A DNA stretch of 17,590 nt from Methanobacteriota archaeon (GTDB lineage Archaea > Thermoplasmatota > Thermoplasmata > RBG-16-68-12). This document shows, piece by piece, positions 1 to 6,237 of this stretch; positions within the stretch are counted from its first letter, which is position 1, and each line of letters begins with the position of its first letter. The stretch covers positions 1 to 17,590 of the forward strand of contig VBMR01000126.1 in the NCBI GenBank assembly GCA_005878325.1, read 5' to 3'. Below the pieces are notes generated by a model. That model did not search any database, was not told where the DNA came from, and saw only the letters and a list, made by a program, of their open reading frames with translations. A program made the position numbers and the translations under genes.

Positions 1-456
1 CGACGCGACGTTCCCGCCTTCGTTCGTCAGGATGTTCAAGCCTTCGTGTCCTCGACTCATCGAGAGTTCGCCGTCGTACCGGAAGAAACGCAACTCCTTC
101 CCAGAGGCGACGAAGAGATTCCAAAGGTTGTACTCGTGACCGCGGACCTCCTTCTGGAGGAAGACGTCAACCGCGGCGACGCTCGGTTGCTGCAGGGCCT
201 CCAAGACCAACTGGCCGCGGGAGCGCGCCGTCGGGGAGTTCCGGCCGCGCCGGTTCGACAAGGCGACGACGAGACCTGTTCCACTCGCACCGATCCAACT
301 GCCGCCCGCCTTACGGTCCCGAGGCGCGACGATGACGGGCGTGCCTTCGAGTACGGATGGGGGATCCGCGGGTCGACTCTGGGACTCGTCTCGATTCATG
401 CCCACCACGAGGTCGTATCCCATCACGGTTCTCCAGAGGGAAATCAAAGTGCACAT
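1..456 (-). CDS. NRDE/TANGO2-family protein (C-terminus cut off by window edge)
   Basis: The minus-strand frame is open from an ATG at 456 to the left edge, giving 152 residues. It starts MCTLISL, and the NRDE signature lies at residues 21-24 (context VVGMNRDESQSRPA), followed by APRDRKAGGSWIG, an ALSN segment and SRGQLVLEAL. This order (Met-Cys, NRDE, 'aGGtWlG', 'tN') is that of the NRDE family, which includes eukaryotic TANGO2. The fold resembles N-terminal nucleophile hydrolases, with Cys2 as the possible nucleophile; the biochemical role is poorly defined, and heme or lipid handling has been proposed for TANGO2. The ATG at 456 is chosen over the one at 423 because it restores the conserved MC start. 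It lies 8 bases after the stop of the TPR-like gene with a GAGG just upstream, so it is probably cotranscribed. The family call is firm; the function is not. Confidence 0.85.
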   Translation of the reverse strand, partial: MCTLISLWRTVMGYDLVVGMNRDESQSRPADPPSVLEGTPVIVAPRDRKAGGSWIGASGTGLVVALSNRRGRNSPTARSRGQLVLEALQQPSVAAVDVFLQKEVRGHEYNLWNLFVASGKELRFFRYDGELSMSRGHEGLNILTNEGGNVAS

Positions 457-464
457 CGGGGGCC

Positions 465-1076
465 TCATTTCATTTGCTTGAGATCGGACGCACGCATTTG
501 CGCGACGCGGGCGACATCGGCGCGCCGGGCCTTCGTGGCCGAATCCATCGCCCGCTCATAAGCCGCGATGGCCGCGCTCCGCAGGACCACATCGCCGCTC
601 GAGGCGGCTTGTTCGCTCATCGCCTCTGCGGTGTCGAAGAAATACTTCGCGGCCGTCAAGTGGTCGCCGAGCGCTTGGAAGAAGGCTCCCGCGAAGAGAC
701 CTTCATGGGTCAGGCCCTCCGCGCCCGAGGAGAAGTTTTCCTTGAGCACCTCCGCATACTCCTTCGCGATCGCGTTGAGCGAGGCATCCCCATGGAGATC
801 CTGCACAGCGTTGCGGTACTCCACAAGGGCAAGGTACTGACGTTCGTCTCGCGCCATCTCGTCGTCCTTGAGGCGGACGTACCCTTGCCCCGCCTTCCGG
901 CGCCACGCTCCCGCTTCTTTCAATCGGCCCAGTTTTTCGTGACACCGGGCAAGGGCTTGACAAATCCCGATTCGGTCGAGCGGCGAACCGGACTCGGTCA
1001 GCTTTGCGTAGTGGGCGAGGGCCTCTGCGAGATTGCCGCGGGCTTCCGCTTCGATCGCTTCGATGAGATCGGACAC
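465..1076 (-). CDS. TPR-like helical-repeat protein
   Basis: A 203-residue protein made almost wholly of amphipathic helices rich in Ala, Glu and Lys. Helix pairs resemble tetratricopeptide repeats: about residues 5-30 (AEARGNLAEALAHYAKL), 37-70, 80-105 and 120-180 (ALGDHLTAAKYFFDTAEAM, then AAIAAYERAMDSAT). No catalytic motif, signal peptide or membrane segment is visible, so a cytosolic scaffold or adaptor is inferred. The start is GTG at 1076; no in-frame ATG lies between it and the vapC stop 37 bases upstream. It sits between vapC and the NRDE-family gene, all on the minus strand, and could be part of the same transcript. The partner is unknown. The TPR assignment rests on helix pattern and could be another alpha-solenoid. 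Confidence 0.75.
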   Translation of the reverse strand: MSDLIEAIEAEARGNLAEALAHYAKLTESGSPLDRIGICQALARCHEKLGRLKEAGAWRRKAGQGYVRLKDDEMARDERQYLALVEYRNAVQDLHGDASLNAIAKEYAEVLKENFSSGAEGLTHEGLFAGAFFQALGDHLTAAKYFFDTAEAMSEQAASSGDVVLRSAAIAAYERAMDSATKARRADVARVAQMRASDLKQMK

Positions 1077-1113
1077 ACTCCCGGGAAGGTACCGGGAATA
1101 GATGAGGCTGACT

Positions 1114-1500
1114 CTATCCGAGAAATTCTACCCCCCGCATCCCTCGGAAATGGGGATCTGCTGTCACGATCTTTGCGTCGAGCTTCCGCGCGAGCGTTAG
1201 GACGACCGCGTCCGTCATCGCGAAATCGGAGACCTTCCGGCGATACTGCGCGTGGAGCGCCCCCGCGGCGCGCGCGGTTTCCCCATCCAGTGGCACGATG
1301 ATGGAGGAACCCCGGAGAGCCAGCCAAGCGACGGAGGCGTCCCTTCCGCGGCGAGCCGTCTTGCTCGTCACCTCGGCGACGACGGGGGTTGGGGTGTACG
1401 CCTCTGCCGGGGGCTGAAGCAGGTCCCGGACGCGGGCGCCTTCCTTCGATCCTTCCAGGTACTCGATCCATGCGTACGAGTCGATGACATAGCGGGTCAT
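1114..1500 (-). CDS. vapC: VapC-type PIN-domain ribonuclease toxin
   Basis: A 128-residue PIN-domain protein. The acidic residues that bind the catalytic metal are visible: Asp7 (YVIDSYAWIEYL), Glu43 (PVVAEV), Asp97 (SDFAMTDAVVLTLAR) and Asp115 (IVTADPHF). Length and motif order are those of VapC toxins, which cleave RNA (often tRNA or rRNA) when freed from their antitoxin. Its ATG overlaps the stop codon of the upstream vapB gene by four bases (ATGA), the usual coupling of toxin-antitoxin pairs. No truncation or lost catalytic residue is seen, so the toxin appears intact. The RNA target cannot be told from sequence. Expression is probably controlled from the promoter/operator upstream of vapB. 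Confidence 0.93.
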   Translation of the reverse strand: MTRYVIDSYAWIEYLEGSKEGARVRDLLQPPAEAYTPTPVVAEVTSKTARRGRDASVAWLALRGSSIIVPLDGETARAAGALHAQYRRKVSDFAMTDAVVLTLARKLDAKIVTADPHFRGMRGVEFLG

Positions 1501-1682
1501 GCGTGTTCCGCGCGGTCGTCCTCCGTGAATCGGCCAATCCCTCGGAGGGCGCCGAAGAAGTCCTTCCGGGGTAGGTCCACATTCAGCTGGACGAGGTCCC
1601 CCTCGCGAACGCCTAGGAGGTCGACCACGTGCTTCGGGAGGGTGACCATGATCGACCCGCCGACCCGCTTTGCTTTGGCCAT
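1497..1682 (-). CDS. vapB: VapB-type antitoxin with AbrB/MazE-like DNA-binding domain
   Basis: A 61-residue protein starting MAKAKRVGGSIMVTLPKH, with the swapped-hairpin (SpoVT/AbrB) pattern 'GgSimVtLPk-vv-lLgvreGDlVqlnv'. The N-terminal half should dimerise and bind its own operator; the C-terminal half (about residues 35-61) should wrap the toxin. The frame stays open to a TTG at 1724, but that would put the promoter elements inside the gene. ATG at 1682 gives the normal family start; ATG at 1694 is also possible. It overlaps vapC by 4 bases. Palindromic AT-rich DNA immediately upstream fits autoregulation by the VapBC complex. Confidence 0.9.
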   Translation of the reverse strand: MAKAKRVGGSIMVTLPKHVVDLLGVREGDLVQLNVDLPRKDFFGALRGIGRFTEDDRAEHA

Positions 1683-1695
1683 TATGAGAGTCATG

Positions 1696-1733
1696 TAATC
1701 CGAGTTATGGATTATATAATTCAAGTTATATAA
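1696..1733 (-). promoter_or_regulatory. vapBC promoter and operator
   Basis: The box TTATATAA (1726-1733, minus strand) is an archaeal TATA element about 47 bp before the vapB ATG at 1682; a second palindromic ATTATATAAT lies at 1711-1720. A perfect inverted repeat TAATCC-N7-GGATTA spans 1696-1714. TAATCCGAGTTA (1696-1707) recurs as TAATTCAAGTTA (1717-1728), exactly 21 bp apart, i.e. two helical turns. Repeats in phase on one face of the helix over the promoter suggest cooperative VapBC binding. Binding is inferred, not shown. Confidence 0.65.
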
Positions 1734-1742
1734 GCTCTCGCC

Positions 1743-2069
1743 TCAGATCTCTGCCCACTTGCCATGGCCTTCCCACACGCGCACGTGCGCAGGGAACTTG
1801 ATTCTCTCGCGAAGCCGTTTTGAGATCAGCTCGGCGATGTTCTCGACGGTCGGGTATTCGAGGAATTTGTTCCAGTCGCTGTGGTCGTAGTCGGTGAGGA
1901 TGGCTCGGAGTGCTTTCTTCAGCTCCGCGAAATCCAAGACCATCCCGCCTTTGTGCTCCCCTTCGATGAAGGCATCGACTTGGTACGTGTGACCGTGCAT
2001 CGAACCGCACCGTTCGTGACCCGGGAGATGGTGGGCGCAGTCGATGTATTCCGTCACCCCGACCTTCAT
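1743..2069 (-). CDS. queD: QueD/PTPS-family 6-carboxytetrahydropterin synthase
   Basis: A 108-residue single-domain enzyme of the 6-pyruvoyltetrahydropterin synthase fold. Expected active-site residues: zinc ligands His13, His25 and His27 (CAHHLPGHERCGSMHGH), catalytic Cys21, the Asp62-His63 pair (YDHSDWN), PTVEN with Glu76, and the pterin-anchoring Glu100 (VWEGHG). QueD converts dihydroneopterin triphosphate to 6-carboxy-tetrahydropterin, the second step of the path to preQ0, which archaea insert into tRNA as archaeosine. Two genes away lies queC, later in the same pathway, which favours QueD over a biopterin role. The ATG at 2069 lies about 30 bp after a TATA-like CTTTATGG, fitting a leaderless or near-leaderless message. 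Confidence 0.9.
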   Translation of the reverse strand: MKVGVTEYIDCAHHLPGHERCGSMHGHTYQVDAFIEGEHKGGMVLDFAELKKALRAILTDYDHSDWNKFLEYPTVENIAELISKRLRERIKFPAHVRVWEGHGKWAEI

Positions 2070-2093
2070 GGTCGCGGACCAAGGTCCGGGGGG

Positions 2094-2103
2094 CCATAAA
2101 GAT
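2094..2103 (-). promoter_or_regulatory. TATA-like box of queD
   Basis: ATCTTTATGG on the minus strand is centred about 30 bp upstream of the queD ATG at 2069, the distance at which an archaeal TATA box places the transcription start close to the start codon. A small inverted repeat GGACC-AA-GGTCC (2076-2087) lies between box and ATG. Inferred from position and AT content only. Confidence 0.45.
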
Positions 2104-2112
2104 TAGCGTGTG

Positions 2113-2448
2113 TCAGAGAGCCGTCACGGTCAGGAAGTGAAGCGGTTTGTTCCCGCGCTGGAGGAACTGATGCTCTTCGTTCCCTTGGACGAGCAACACG
2201 GACCCCGGGCGGAGGGGGATCTTCTTGCGGTCGAGGATCAAGAGTCCTTGGCCTTCCGTCACGACGAGCTGATGGTCCCATTCGTGATGGTGTTTCGCCG
2301 AGTAGCCCCCCTTGCCGATGATCAACTCATGAAGCGAGGTCTTTCGGGCTCCGTCTTCGCGACGGATGAGCTGCTTCATCTTCACGTTGTGAGAGCCTTC
2401 CTCCAAGAAACGAATCGCCGCGACCGACCGGACCGAGGTCGTGTACAT
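2113..2448 (-). CDS. Small cupin-domain protein
   Basis: A 111-residue single cupin. Motif 1 is seen in GYSAKHHHEWDHQLVVTEG (about residues 49-67, a His cluster followed by the 'ly-vleG-g' strand) and motif 2 in LRPGSVLLVQGNEEHQF (about residues 80-96, with the metal-binding His). This is the pattern of metal-binding cupins of the mannose-6-phosphate-isomerase type. It could be an isomerase, a dioxygenase or a sugar-binding regulator; sequence alone does not decide. It lies between queD and queC on the same strand, but with its own TATA-like sequence, so a link to 7-deazaguanine synthesis is possible but unproven. The ATG at 2448 is the only good start. Confidence 0.8.
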   Translation of the reverse strand: MYTTSVRSVAAIRFLEEGSHNVKMKQLIRREDGARKTSLHELIIGKGGYSAKHHHEWDHQLVVTEGQGLLILDRKKIPLRPGSVLLVQGNEEHQFLQRGNKPLHFLTVTAL

Positions 2449-2460
2449 CCCGAGCGGCGG

Positions 2461-2489
2461 GGGAATTCCCGGAGCCCATTAACTTTTTT
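2461..2489 (-). promoter_or_regulatory. Cupin gene promoter region with 10-bp palindrome
   Basis: On the minus strand AAAAAAGTTAATGG (2476-2489) supplies an A-rich TFB/TATA-like element centred about 33 bp before the cupin ATG. Just downstream is the perfect palindrome GGGAATTCCC (2461-2470), between the likely TATA box and the start codon, a common place for a repressor site. The rest of the 110-bp gap to queC shows nothing else. Confidence 0.35.
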
Positions 2490-2558
2490 GTGGCCATGAC
2501 TCGGACTCGCGACGCACAACGACGGTTTCGGGCATCCTGGGACATCCCGATTCGCCGG

Positions 2559-3227
2559 TCAGGTTTCGTACTCGACGGGGTCCGGGACGCCCACCTTCGC
2601 GAACGCCTCCCGACGTTCGCGGCAAGAGACGCAGGTCCCGCAGTGGACGTCGCGGTCCCAGTAGCAGGACCAGGTCAGGTCGAAGGGCACCTTCATCTCG
2701 AGGCCGAGCCGCACGACGTCCTCTTTCGACTTGCCGCTCAGGGGCACGAGGATTTTCACGGGTGAGGCATTGTAGGACCACAGGCTGAGATGGAACACGC
2801 TGTTCAGGAAGTTGAAGAACTTCGGGCTTGAGTCGGGGAACGACTCCGGGTCGATTCCGTTGTGCCCGCCGAGGATGTACCGCGCGCTCTCGATTTCCGC
2901 AAAGTAGCCGGCGAGTCCATAGAAGATCAGGTTCCGGCCCGGGATATAGCCTTCCGGTGCCTGGAGGAGCGTCTGGTTCTCGAACCCCTCCTTCTTCAAA
3001 TCGTCGACCTCTTTCAAGAAGGGCAGGTTCACCTGGCGCACCGCTGCCGTGCCCGCGCGCGCGGTGAGGTGCTGTACGGCATCCTGTTCTCGACGCGGTC
3101 GGCCGAAGTAGTCGAACGTGAGGGGACGGATTTGCCAGTCCTGCTGTTTCGCCCACCAGAGGGTGACCGCCGAATCGACGCCGCCGGAGAGGAGGACGAT
3201 TGCACGTTCCATCGAGAGGTCCCCCAT
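2559..3227 (-). CDS. queC: QueC, 7-cyano-7-deazaguanine (preQ0) synthase
   Basis: An ATP-dependent enzyme that turns 7-carboxy-7-deazaguanine and ammonia into preQ0, the precursor archaea insert into tRNA and convert to archaeosine. It shows the N-terminal PP-loop SGGVDS (about 9 residues after MERAIVLL), then ASPVKILVPLSGKSKEDVV, and the C-terminal zinc site C-x7-C-x2-C-x2-C (CYWDRDVHCGTCVSC). Length, 217-222 residues, is normal. Two starts are plausible: ATG 3227 (MGDLSMERA) or ATG 3212 (MERA). I list 3227 because a TATA-like TATTTATG at 3276-3283 would give a leader of about 25 bases; 3212 matches the usual family start better. The frame upstream to 3308 includes the TATA box and is not used. 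Confidence 0.92.
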   Translation of the reverse strand: MGDLSMERAIVLLSGGVDSAVTLWWAKQQDWQIRPLTFDYFGRPRREQDAVQHLTARAGTAAVRQVNLPFLKEVDDLKKEGFENQTLLQAPEGYIPGRNLIFYGLAGYFAEIESARYILGGHNGIDPESFPDSSPKFFNFLNSVFHLSLWSYNASPVKILVPLSGKSKEDVVRLGLEMKVPFDLTWSCYWDRDVHCGTCVSCRERREAFAKVGVPDPVEYET

Positions 3228-3275
3228 TGCCCTGCCCGCGATGCCCGCAGGCCGCGAGGCGGACGCTTTCGCCGC

Positions 3276-3283
3276 ATAAATAG
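3276..3283 (-). promoter_or_regulatory. TATA-like box of queC
   Basis: TATTTATG on the minus strand stands out from GC-rich surroundings in the 3228-3323 gap. It predicts a transcription start near 3252, ahead of both candidate queC starts. Confidence 0.45.
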
Positions 3284-3323
3284 CTGTCCCAGTTTCGCTT
3301 CCATGCATCGACGACGAGGCCGC

Positions 3324-4412
3324 TCACTCCGCGGGCGGCGGGGGGAGGCGGTAGGGGTCCCAGAGGACGTGGAGCTCGTCCTCGATTCCTTCGAGGGCCT
3401 CTCCTTGCCAGTTCGCCATGCGGCTGCCGTACCGATCGATGAGGACCGTGAGCAGATGTCGGAGGCGCGGCACGATGTCGTCGGTTTCACCGGCCGTGAC
3501 CAGGACCGCGACGACGACTCCGCGCTCGTTGCACATGATGAACCGGTGTTCGCCGAGGCTGACCTCCTGGACCTCCCCGTCGCGCTCCGAAAAGGCCTCG
3601 CGGACGAAGGACGAGATGGCCGAGATCATGCTCCCGACGACGTCCCGGTCCTTGTCCGTCATCAGGGTCCGCGCCATGTGTTTGATCAGGAGGCCGTTCG
3701 ACCCGATCACGAAGACCTCTTCGACAACAGGCTCCGGTGGGACGATCGGCGCTGGCTCGACGGGCGGGGGAGGCATCTCGACGGTCGTCCCTTGGCGAAC
3801 AGGCCCCGAGACGACTTCACCTCGCATCGGCAGCTTTCCCTTTCCGGGCCGTAGGTGCCACAGGTCCGAGGACGCCCACGCAAAGGCGAGGCCGCTCCCG
3901 ATTGGGAAGAACAAGCCCATCGCCGGACCCCACACCAGGGAGTTGTCCGACATGCGGCCGCCCAACGTGGTGATCTGGGTGCTGATATCGGTCCCGGCGG
4001 CGGTGGGAATCGCGAACAGGATGTCCATGGTGGCATACAGGATTGCAGCACTCGCGCCCGCGAAGGCGACGCCGGCGAAAATGCCGGGGATCTTCTTCCA
4101 CCGCGTGGCGGCGGACAGGCCCATCCCGGCGACCGTCGAGAGGATTCCCAGGAACAGATAGAACTGATAGTTCGAGAAGACCTTGGACAGGCTCCGCTGA
4201 GTCGTCGCGAGCTCCGCGTACGAGTAGTTCCGAACATCGGTCCGCGACGTCGTATTGTTGGAGACCTGATAGTGGGCGGAAAACGACCGGTAGGACCACT
4301 CTTCCACTTGGCCCGCCGTGGCAATCCGACATTCCCAGATCGGCGTGCCTGCCGCGAGGAAAATGAGAACGAGGCCGATGCCTCCGGCGGCGAGGCCAGA
4401 CCAGACCGACAT
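3324..4412 (-). CDS. Four-helix membrane protein with cytosolic roadblock/longin-like domain
   Basis: A 362-residue protein. Hydrophobic segments lie at about residues 5-24, 82-101, 109-135 and 158-181. The loop between the first two (about 27-80) carries NNTT and NYS, possible glycosylation sites if extracellular. A proline-rich linker (about 223-238) leads to a soluble domain at about 242-345, starting VFVIGSNGLLIKHMARTL and running through a helix, two strands (VQEVSLGEHRFIMC, GVVVAVLVTAG) and a long helix (VPRLRHLLTVLIDRYGSRM). This beta-alpha-beta-beta-alpha order resembles roadblock/LC7 or longin-like sensors, which in archaea and eukaryotes often pair with small GTPases. A sensory or signalling role at the membrane is inferred; I recognise no named family. 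ATG 4412 lies about 29 bp from a TATA-like CTTAACAG. Confidence 0.75.
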   Translation of the reverse strand: MSVWSGLAAGGIGLVLIFLAAGTPIWECRIATAGQVEEWSYRSFSAHYQVSNNTTSRTDVRNYSYAELATTQRSLSKVFSNYQFYLFLGILSTVAGMGLSAATRWKKIPGIFAGVAFAGASAAILYATMDILFAIPTAAGTDISTQITTLGGRMSDNSLVWGPAMGLFFPIGSGLAFAWASSDLWHLRPGKGKLPMRGEVVSGPVRQGTTVEMPPPPVEPAPIVPPEPVVEEVFVIGSNGLLIKHMARTLMTDKDRDVVGSMISAISSFVREAFSERDGEVQEVSLGEHRFIMCNERGVVVAVLVTAGETDDIVPRLRHLLTVLIDRYGSRMANWQGEALEGIEDELHVLWDPYRLPPPPAE

Positions 4413-4415
4413 GGT

Positions 4416-4446
4416 TCGTTCGAACGACGCCTCGGTTCTGTTAAGA
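4416..4446 (-). promoter_or_regulatory. Promoter with 12-bp palindrome before the membrane-protein gene
   Basis: TCTTAACAG on the minus strand (about 4437-4445) is a TATA-like box about 29 bp before the ATG at 4412. Between them lies a perfect palindrome TCGTTCGAACGA (4416-4427) ending three bases before the ATG, where a bound protein would block transcription start. The operator role is inferred. Confidence 0.4.
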
Positions 4447-4503
4447 GGCCTCTCACCTGGTTATCGTCGCTGACAACGAATCATCTAATCCGAGAATTCG
4501 ACG

Positions 4504-5304
4504 TCACCGATCGGACCACTTCGGCTCCCGCTTCTCGAGGAACGCCTTCACGCCCTCCTCCTTGTCCGCGGACGCCATCACGAGGGCGAAGAGGCCCTGC
4601 TCGTATCGCAGGCCTTGGTCGAGGGGAAGGCGGGCCGATGCGCGGACGGCCGCCTTTGCGAGGCGGACCGCGAGCGGGCTGTGTCTCACGATCTTCGTCG
4701 CGATTTCGAACGTGCGCTGTTCCAACCGGGCATGCGGGACGACTTCGTCCACGAGGCCGATTCGGACGGCCTCGGCGGCGTCGATGCGGTCTCCCGTCAA
4801 GGTGAGCCGCAGCGCGTTCCCCAGGCCGACGAGCCGCGGGAGGCGCTGGCTTCCTCCCCCGCCCGGGATGATCCCGATGTTGATCTCCGTCTGTCCGAGC
4901 GTCGCCCGATCGGACGCGATCCGGAGGTCGCAGGCCATCGCCAGCTCGAGTCCGCCGCCGAAACAGTAGCCGTTGATCATCGCGAGGATCGGCTTCGAAA
5001 CCCGGTCGACCGCGTCGTACAGGGTGCCGTGCTCGTACATCCGCCATTGCTCGATCGGCGTGCGGTCGTGGAACTCGTAGATGTCCGCACCCGCGGTGAA
5101 GGCCTTCGGGCCTGCACCGGTGATCACGATCGCGCGGGTGTTCTCGTCCTTGTCGAGTTCCTGGAGGGCCCGGATCACTTCCGCCTTCAACATCATCGAC
5201 ATCGCGTTGAGCTTGTCCGGCCGGTTCAGGGTGACGAGCGCAATCGAGTCCCGGTTCTCGACCAGAATCGTCTCGAAGTTCATGGGCTCGGCCGGGAAGG
5301 CCAT
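4504..5304 (-). CDS. Enoyl-CoA hydratase/isomerase family protein (crotonase 1)
   Basis: A 266-residue crotonase-fold protein (259 if it starts at ATG 5283). The oxyanion-hole segments that bind the CoA thioester are present (AFTAGADIYEF and CFGGGLELAMACD), followed by LGQTEINIGIIPGGGGSQRL. The Glu equal to rat hydratase Glu144 is in place (QTEINIG), but the position of Glu164 is Arg (GNALRLTLTG). Classical syn-hydration uses both acids, so it may hydrate poorly, or act as an isomerase, lyase or hydrolase on CoA thioesters. Some other annotated hydratases also lack this acid. The open frame runs upstream to 6036 but overlaps crotonase 2, so only the part from 5304 is real. It follows crotonase 2 and the BoxB-like gene on the same strand, with its own promoter-like repeat. 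Confidence 0.9.
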   Translation of the reverse strand: MAFPAEPMNFETILVENRDSIALVTLNRPDKLNAMSMMLKAEVIRALQELDKDENTRAIVITGAGPKAFTAGADIYEFHDRTPIEQWRMYEHGTLYDAVDRVSKPILAMINGYCFGGGLELAMACDLRIASDRATLGQTEINIGIIPGGGGSQRLPRLVGLGNALRLTLTGDRIDAAEAVRIGLVDEVVPHARLEQRTFEIATKIVRHSPLAVRLAKAAVRASARLPLDQGLRYEQGLFALVMASADKEEGVKAFLEKREPKWSDR

Positions 5305-5334
5305 GGCTCGACTTGAGGCCTCGCTTCGATTGCT

Positions 5335-5350
5335 AACCTTGTTTAAGGTT
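5335..5350. promoter_or_regulatory. Inverted repeat over crotonase 1 promoter
   Basis: AACCTT-gttt-AAGGTT is a perfect inverted repeat with 6-bp arms, 31 bp before the ATG at 5304. Its minus-strand centre (CCTTAAACA) is the most TATA-like sequence in the 92-bp gap. It could be an operator over the promoter, or a weak hairpin after crotonase 2. The half-site AACCT/AGGTT recurs upstream of the BoxB-like gene. Confidence 0.45.
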
Positions 5351-5396
5351 GTCGTGCGGGCCGCGCGCTGAAGTCCTTGATGGCCTGCCGTGCGAG

Positions 5397-6185
5397 CTAC
5401 TTGCCCTGGAATTTCGGCGCGCGTTTCTCGAGGAACGCCTTGAAACCTTCCTTCGCGTCCGCCATCGCGAAGAGTCGATTCTGCAGCTCTCGTTCGAGGG
5501 CGAGGCCTTCGTACATCGGCATCTCCGTCCCTTCCGTCACGGACCGCTTGATGAGGCCGACCGCACGGCCGGCGTGCTGCGGGTACGCGAGCCCCTTCGC
5601 GAAATCCATCGTCTCCTCCCAGAACTTCGCCCGCGGGAAGACGCGGTTGTACAAGCCCCAATCGAGGGCCTCCTTCGGGGTGATCATGCGTCCCGTCGCC
5701 ATGAGGTCGATCGCTCGGCTCTTTCCGATGAGGCGCGGGAGCCGCTGCGTGCCGCCCGTCCCGGGCAGGACGCCGAGAGTGACTTCGGGCAGACCCACTC
5801 GCCACGCGCCGTCCGACGCGACGCGAAGGTCCGTGGCCATCGCGATCTCGAGGCCGCCGCCGACGCAGTGGCCGTCGATCGCGGCAATGAAGAGCTTCGG
5901 CGTGCTCTCCATCTTGTTGAGCGTTTCCTGGCAGTTTAGGCAGAACATCGCCTTGTAATCCGGCGTGGACGAGGCGAGGAGGTTGATATCGGCCCCGGCG
6001 GACCAGATGCCTTCGAGCTTCGAGGCGAGCACGCACACATCGATGTCGTCATCGAATCGGATGTCGTCGATCATCGTGCTGAGGTCTCTCATCAGGTCCG
6101 CATCGTACGTGTTCGCCTTCGGCTTGTTCATCCACGCGACCGCGACGCGGTCTTTCTTCTCGAGCGAAATGTAGGTCAGATCCAT
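5397..6185 (-). CDS. Enoyl-CoA hydratase/isomerase family protein (crotonase 2)
   Basis: A 262-residue crotonase-fold enzyme starting MDLTYISLEKKDRVAVAWM. Oxyanion-hole segments: WSAGADINLL and CVGGGLEIAMATD. The active-site loop VGLPEVTLGVLPGTGGTQRL keeps the Glu equal to rat Glu144; the Glu164 position is Asp (GKSRAIDLMATG), so an acid pair is still available. It is too short to be BoxC (a roughly 550-residue benzoyl-epoxide dihydrolase) and lacks the PaaG-type Asp in the glycine loop. Hydratase, isomerase or ring-opening activity on a CoA thioester is possible. It lies 52 bp after the BoxB-like gene, behind a TATA-like box of its own. ATG 6203 (MHRGRAMDL) is an alternative start, about 22 bp from that box. 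Confidence 0.9.
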   Translation of the reverse strand: MDLTYISLEKKDRVAVAWMNKPKANTYDADLMRDLSTMIDDIRFDDDIDVCVLASKLEGIWSAGADINLLASSTPDYKAMFCLNCQETLNKMESTPKLFIAAIDGHCVGGGLEIAMATDLRVASDGAWRVGLPEVTLGVLPGTGGTQRLPRLIGKSRAIDLMATGRMITPKEALDWGLYNRVFPRAKFWEETMDFAKGLAYPQHAGRAVGLIKRSVTEGTEMPMYEGLALERELQNRLFAMADAKEGFKAFLEKRAPKFQGK

Positions 6186-6214
6186 TGCACGGCCTCGATG
6201 CATTGCAAGGGGTC

Positions 6215-6236
6215 GGGCCGTAATAAAAGCTGGCCC
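6215..6236 (-). promoter_or_regulatory. TATA-like box of crotonase 2, framed by an inverted repeat
   Basis: TTTTATTA (6221-6228, minus strand) is a clear TATA-like box in the 52-bp gap after the BoxB-like gene. The arms GGGCC (6215-6219) and GGCCC (6232-6236) flank it exactly. The predicted transcription start, near 6200, falls between the two candidate start codons (6203 and 6185). Confidence 0.5.
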
Positions 6237-6237
6237 T

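Noticed and set aside
5305..6036. Upstream extension of the crotonase 1 frame to a 510-residue protein
   Set aside because: The extra part is antisense-free but out of frame with crotonase 2 on the same strand, shows low-complexity Arg/Pro/Gly sequence, and lies ahead of a normal crotonase start and a promoter-like repeat.
5397..6185. Crotonase 2 as BoxC
   Set aside because: BoxC is about 550 residues with two crotonase-like parts; this protein is 262 residues with one.
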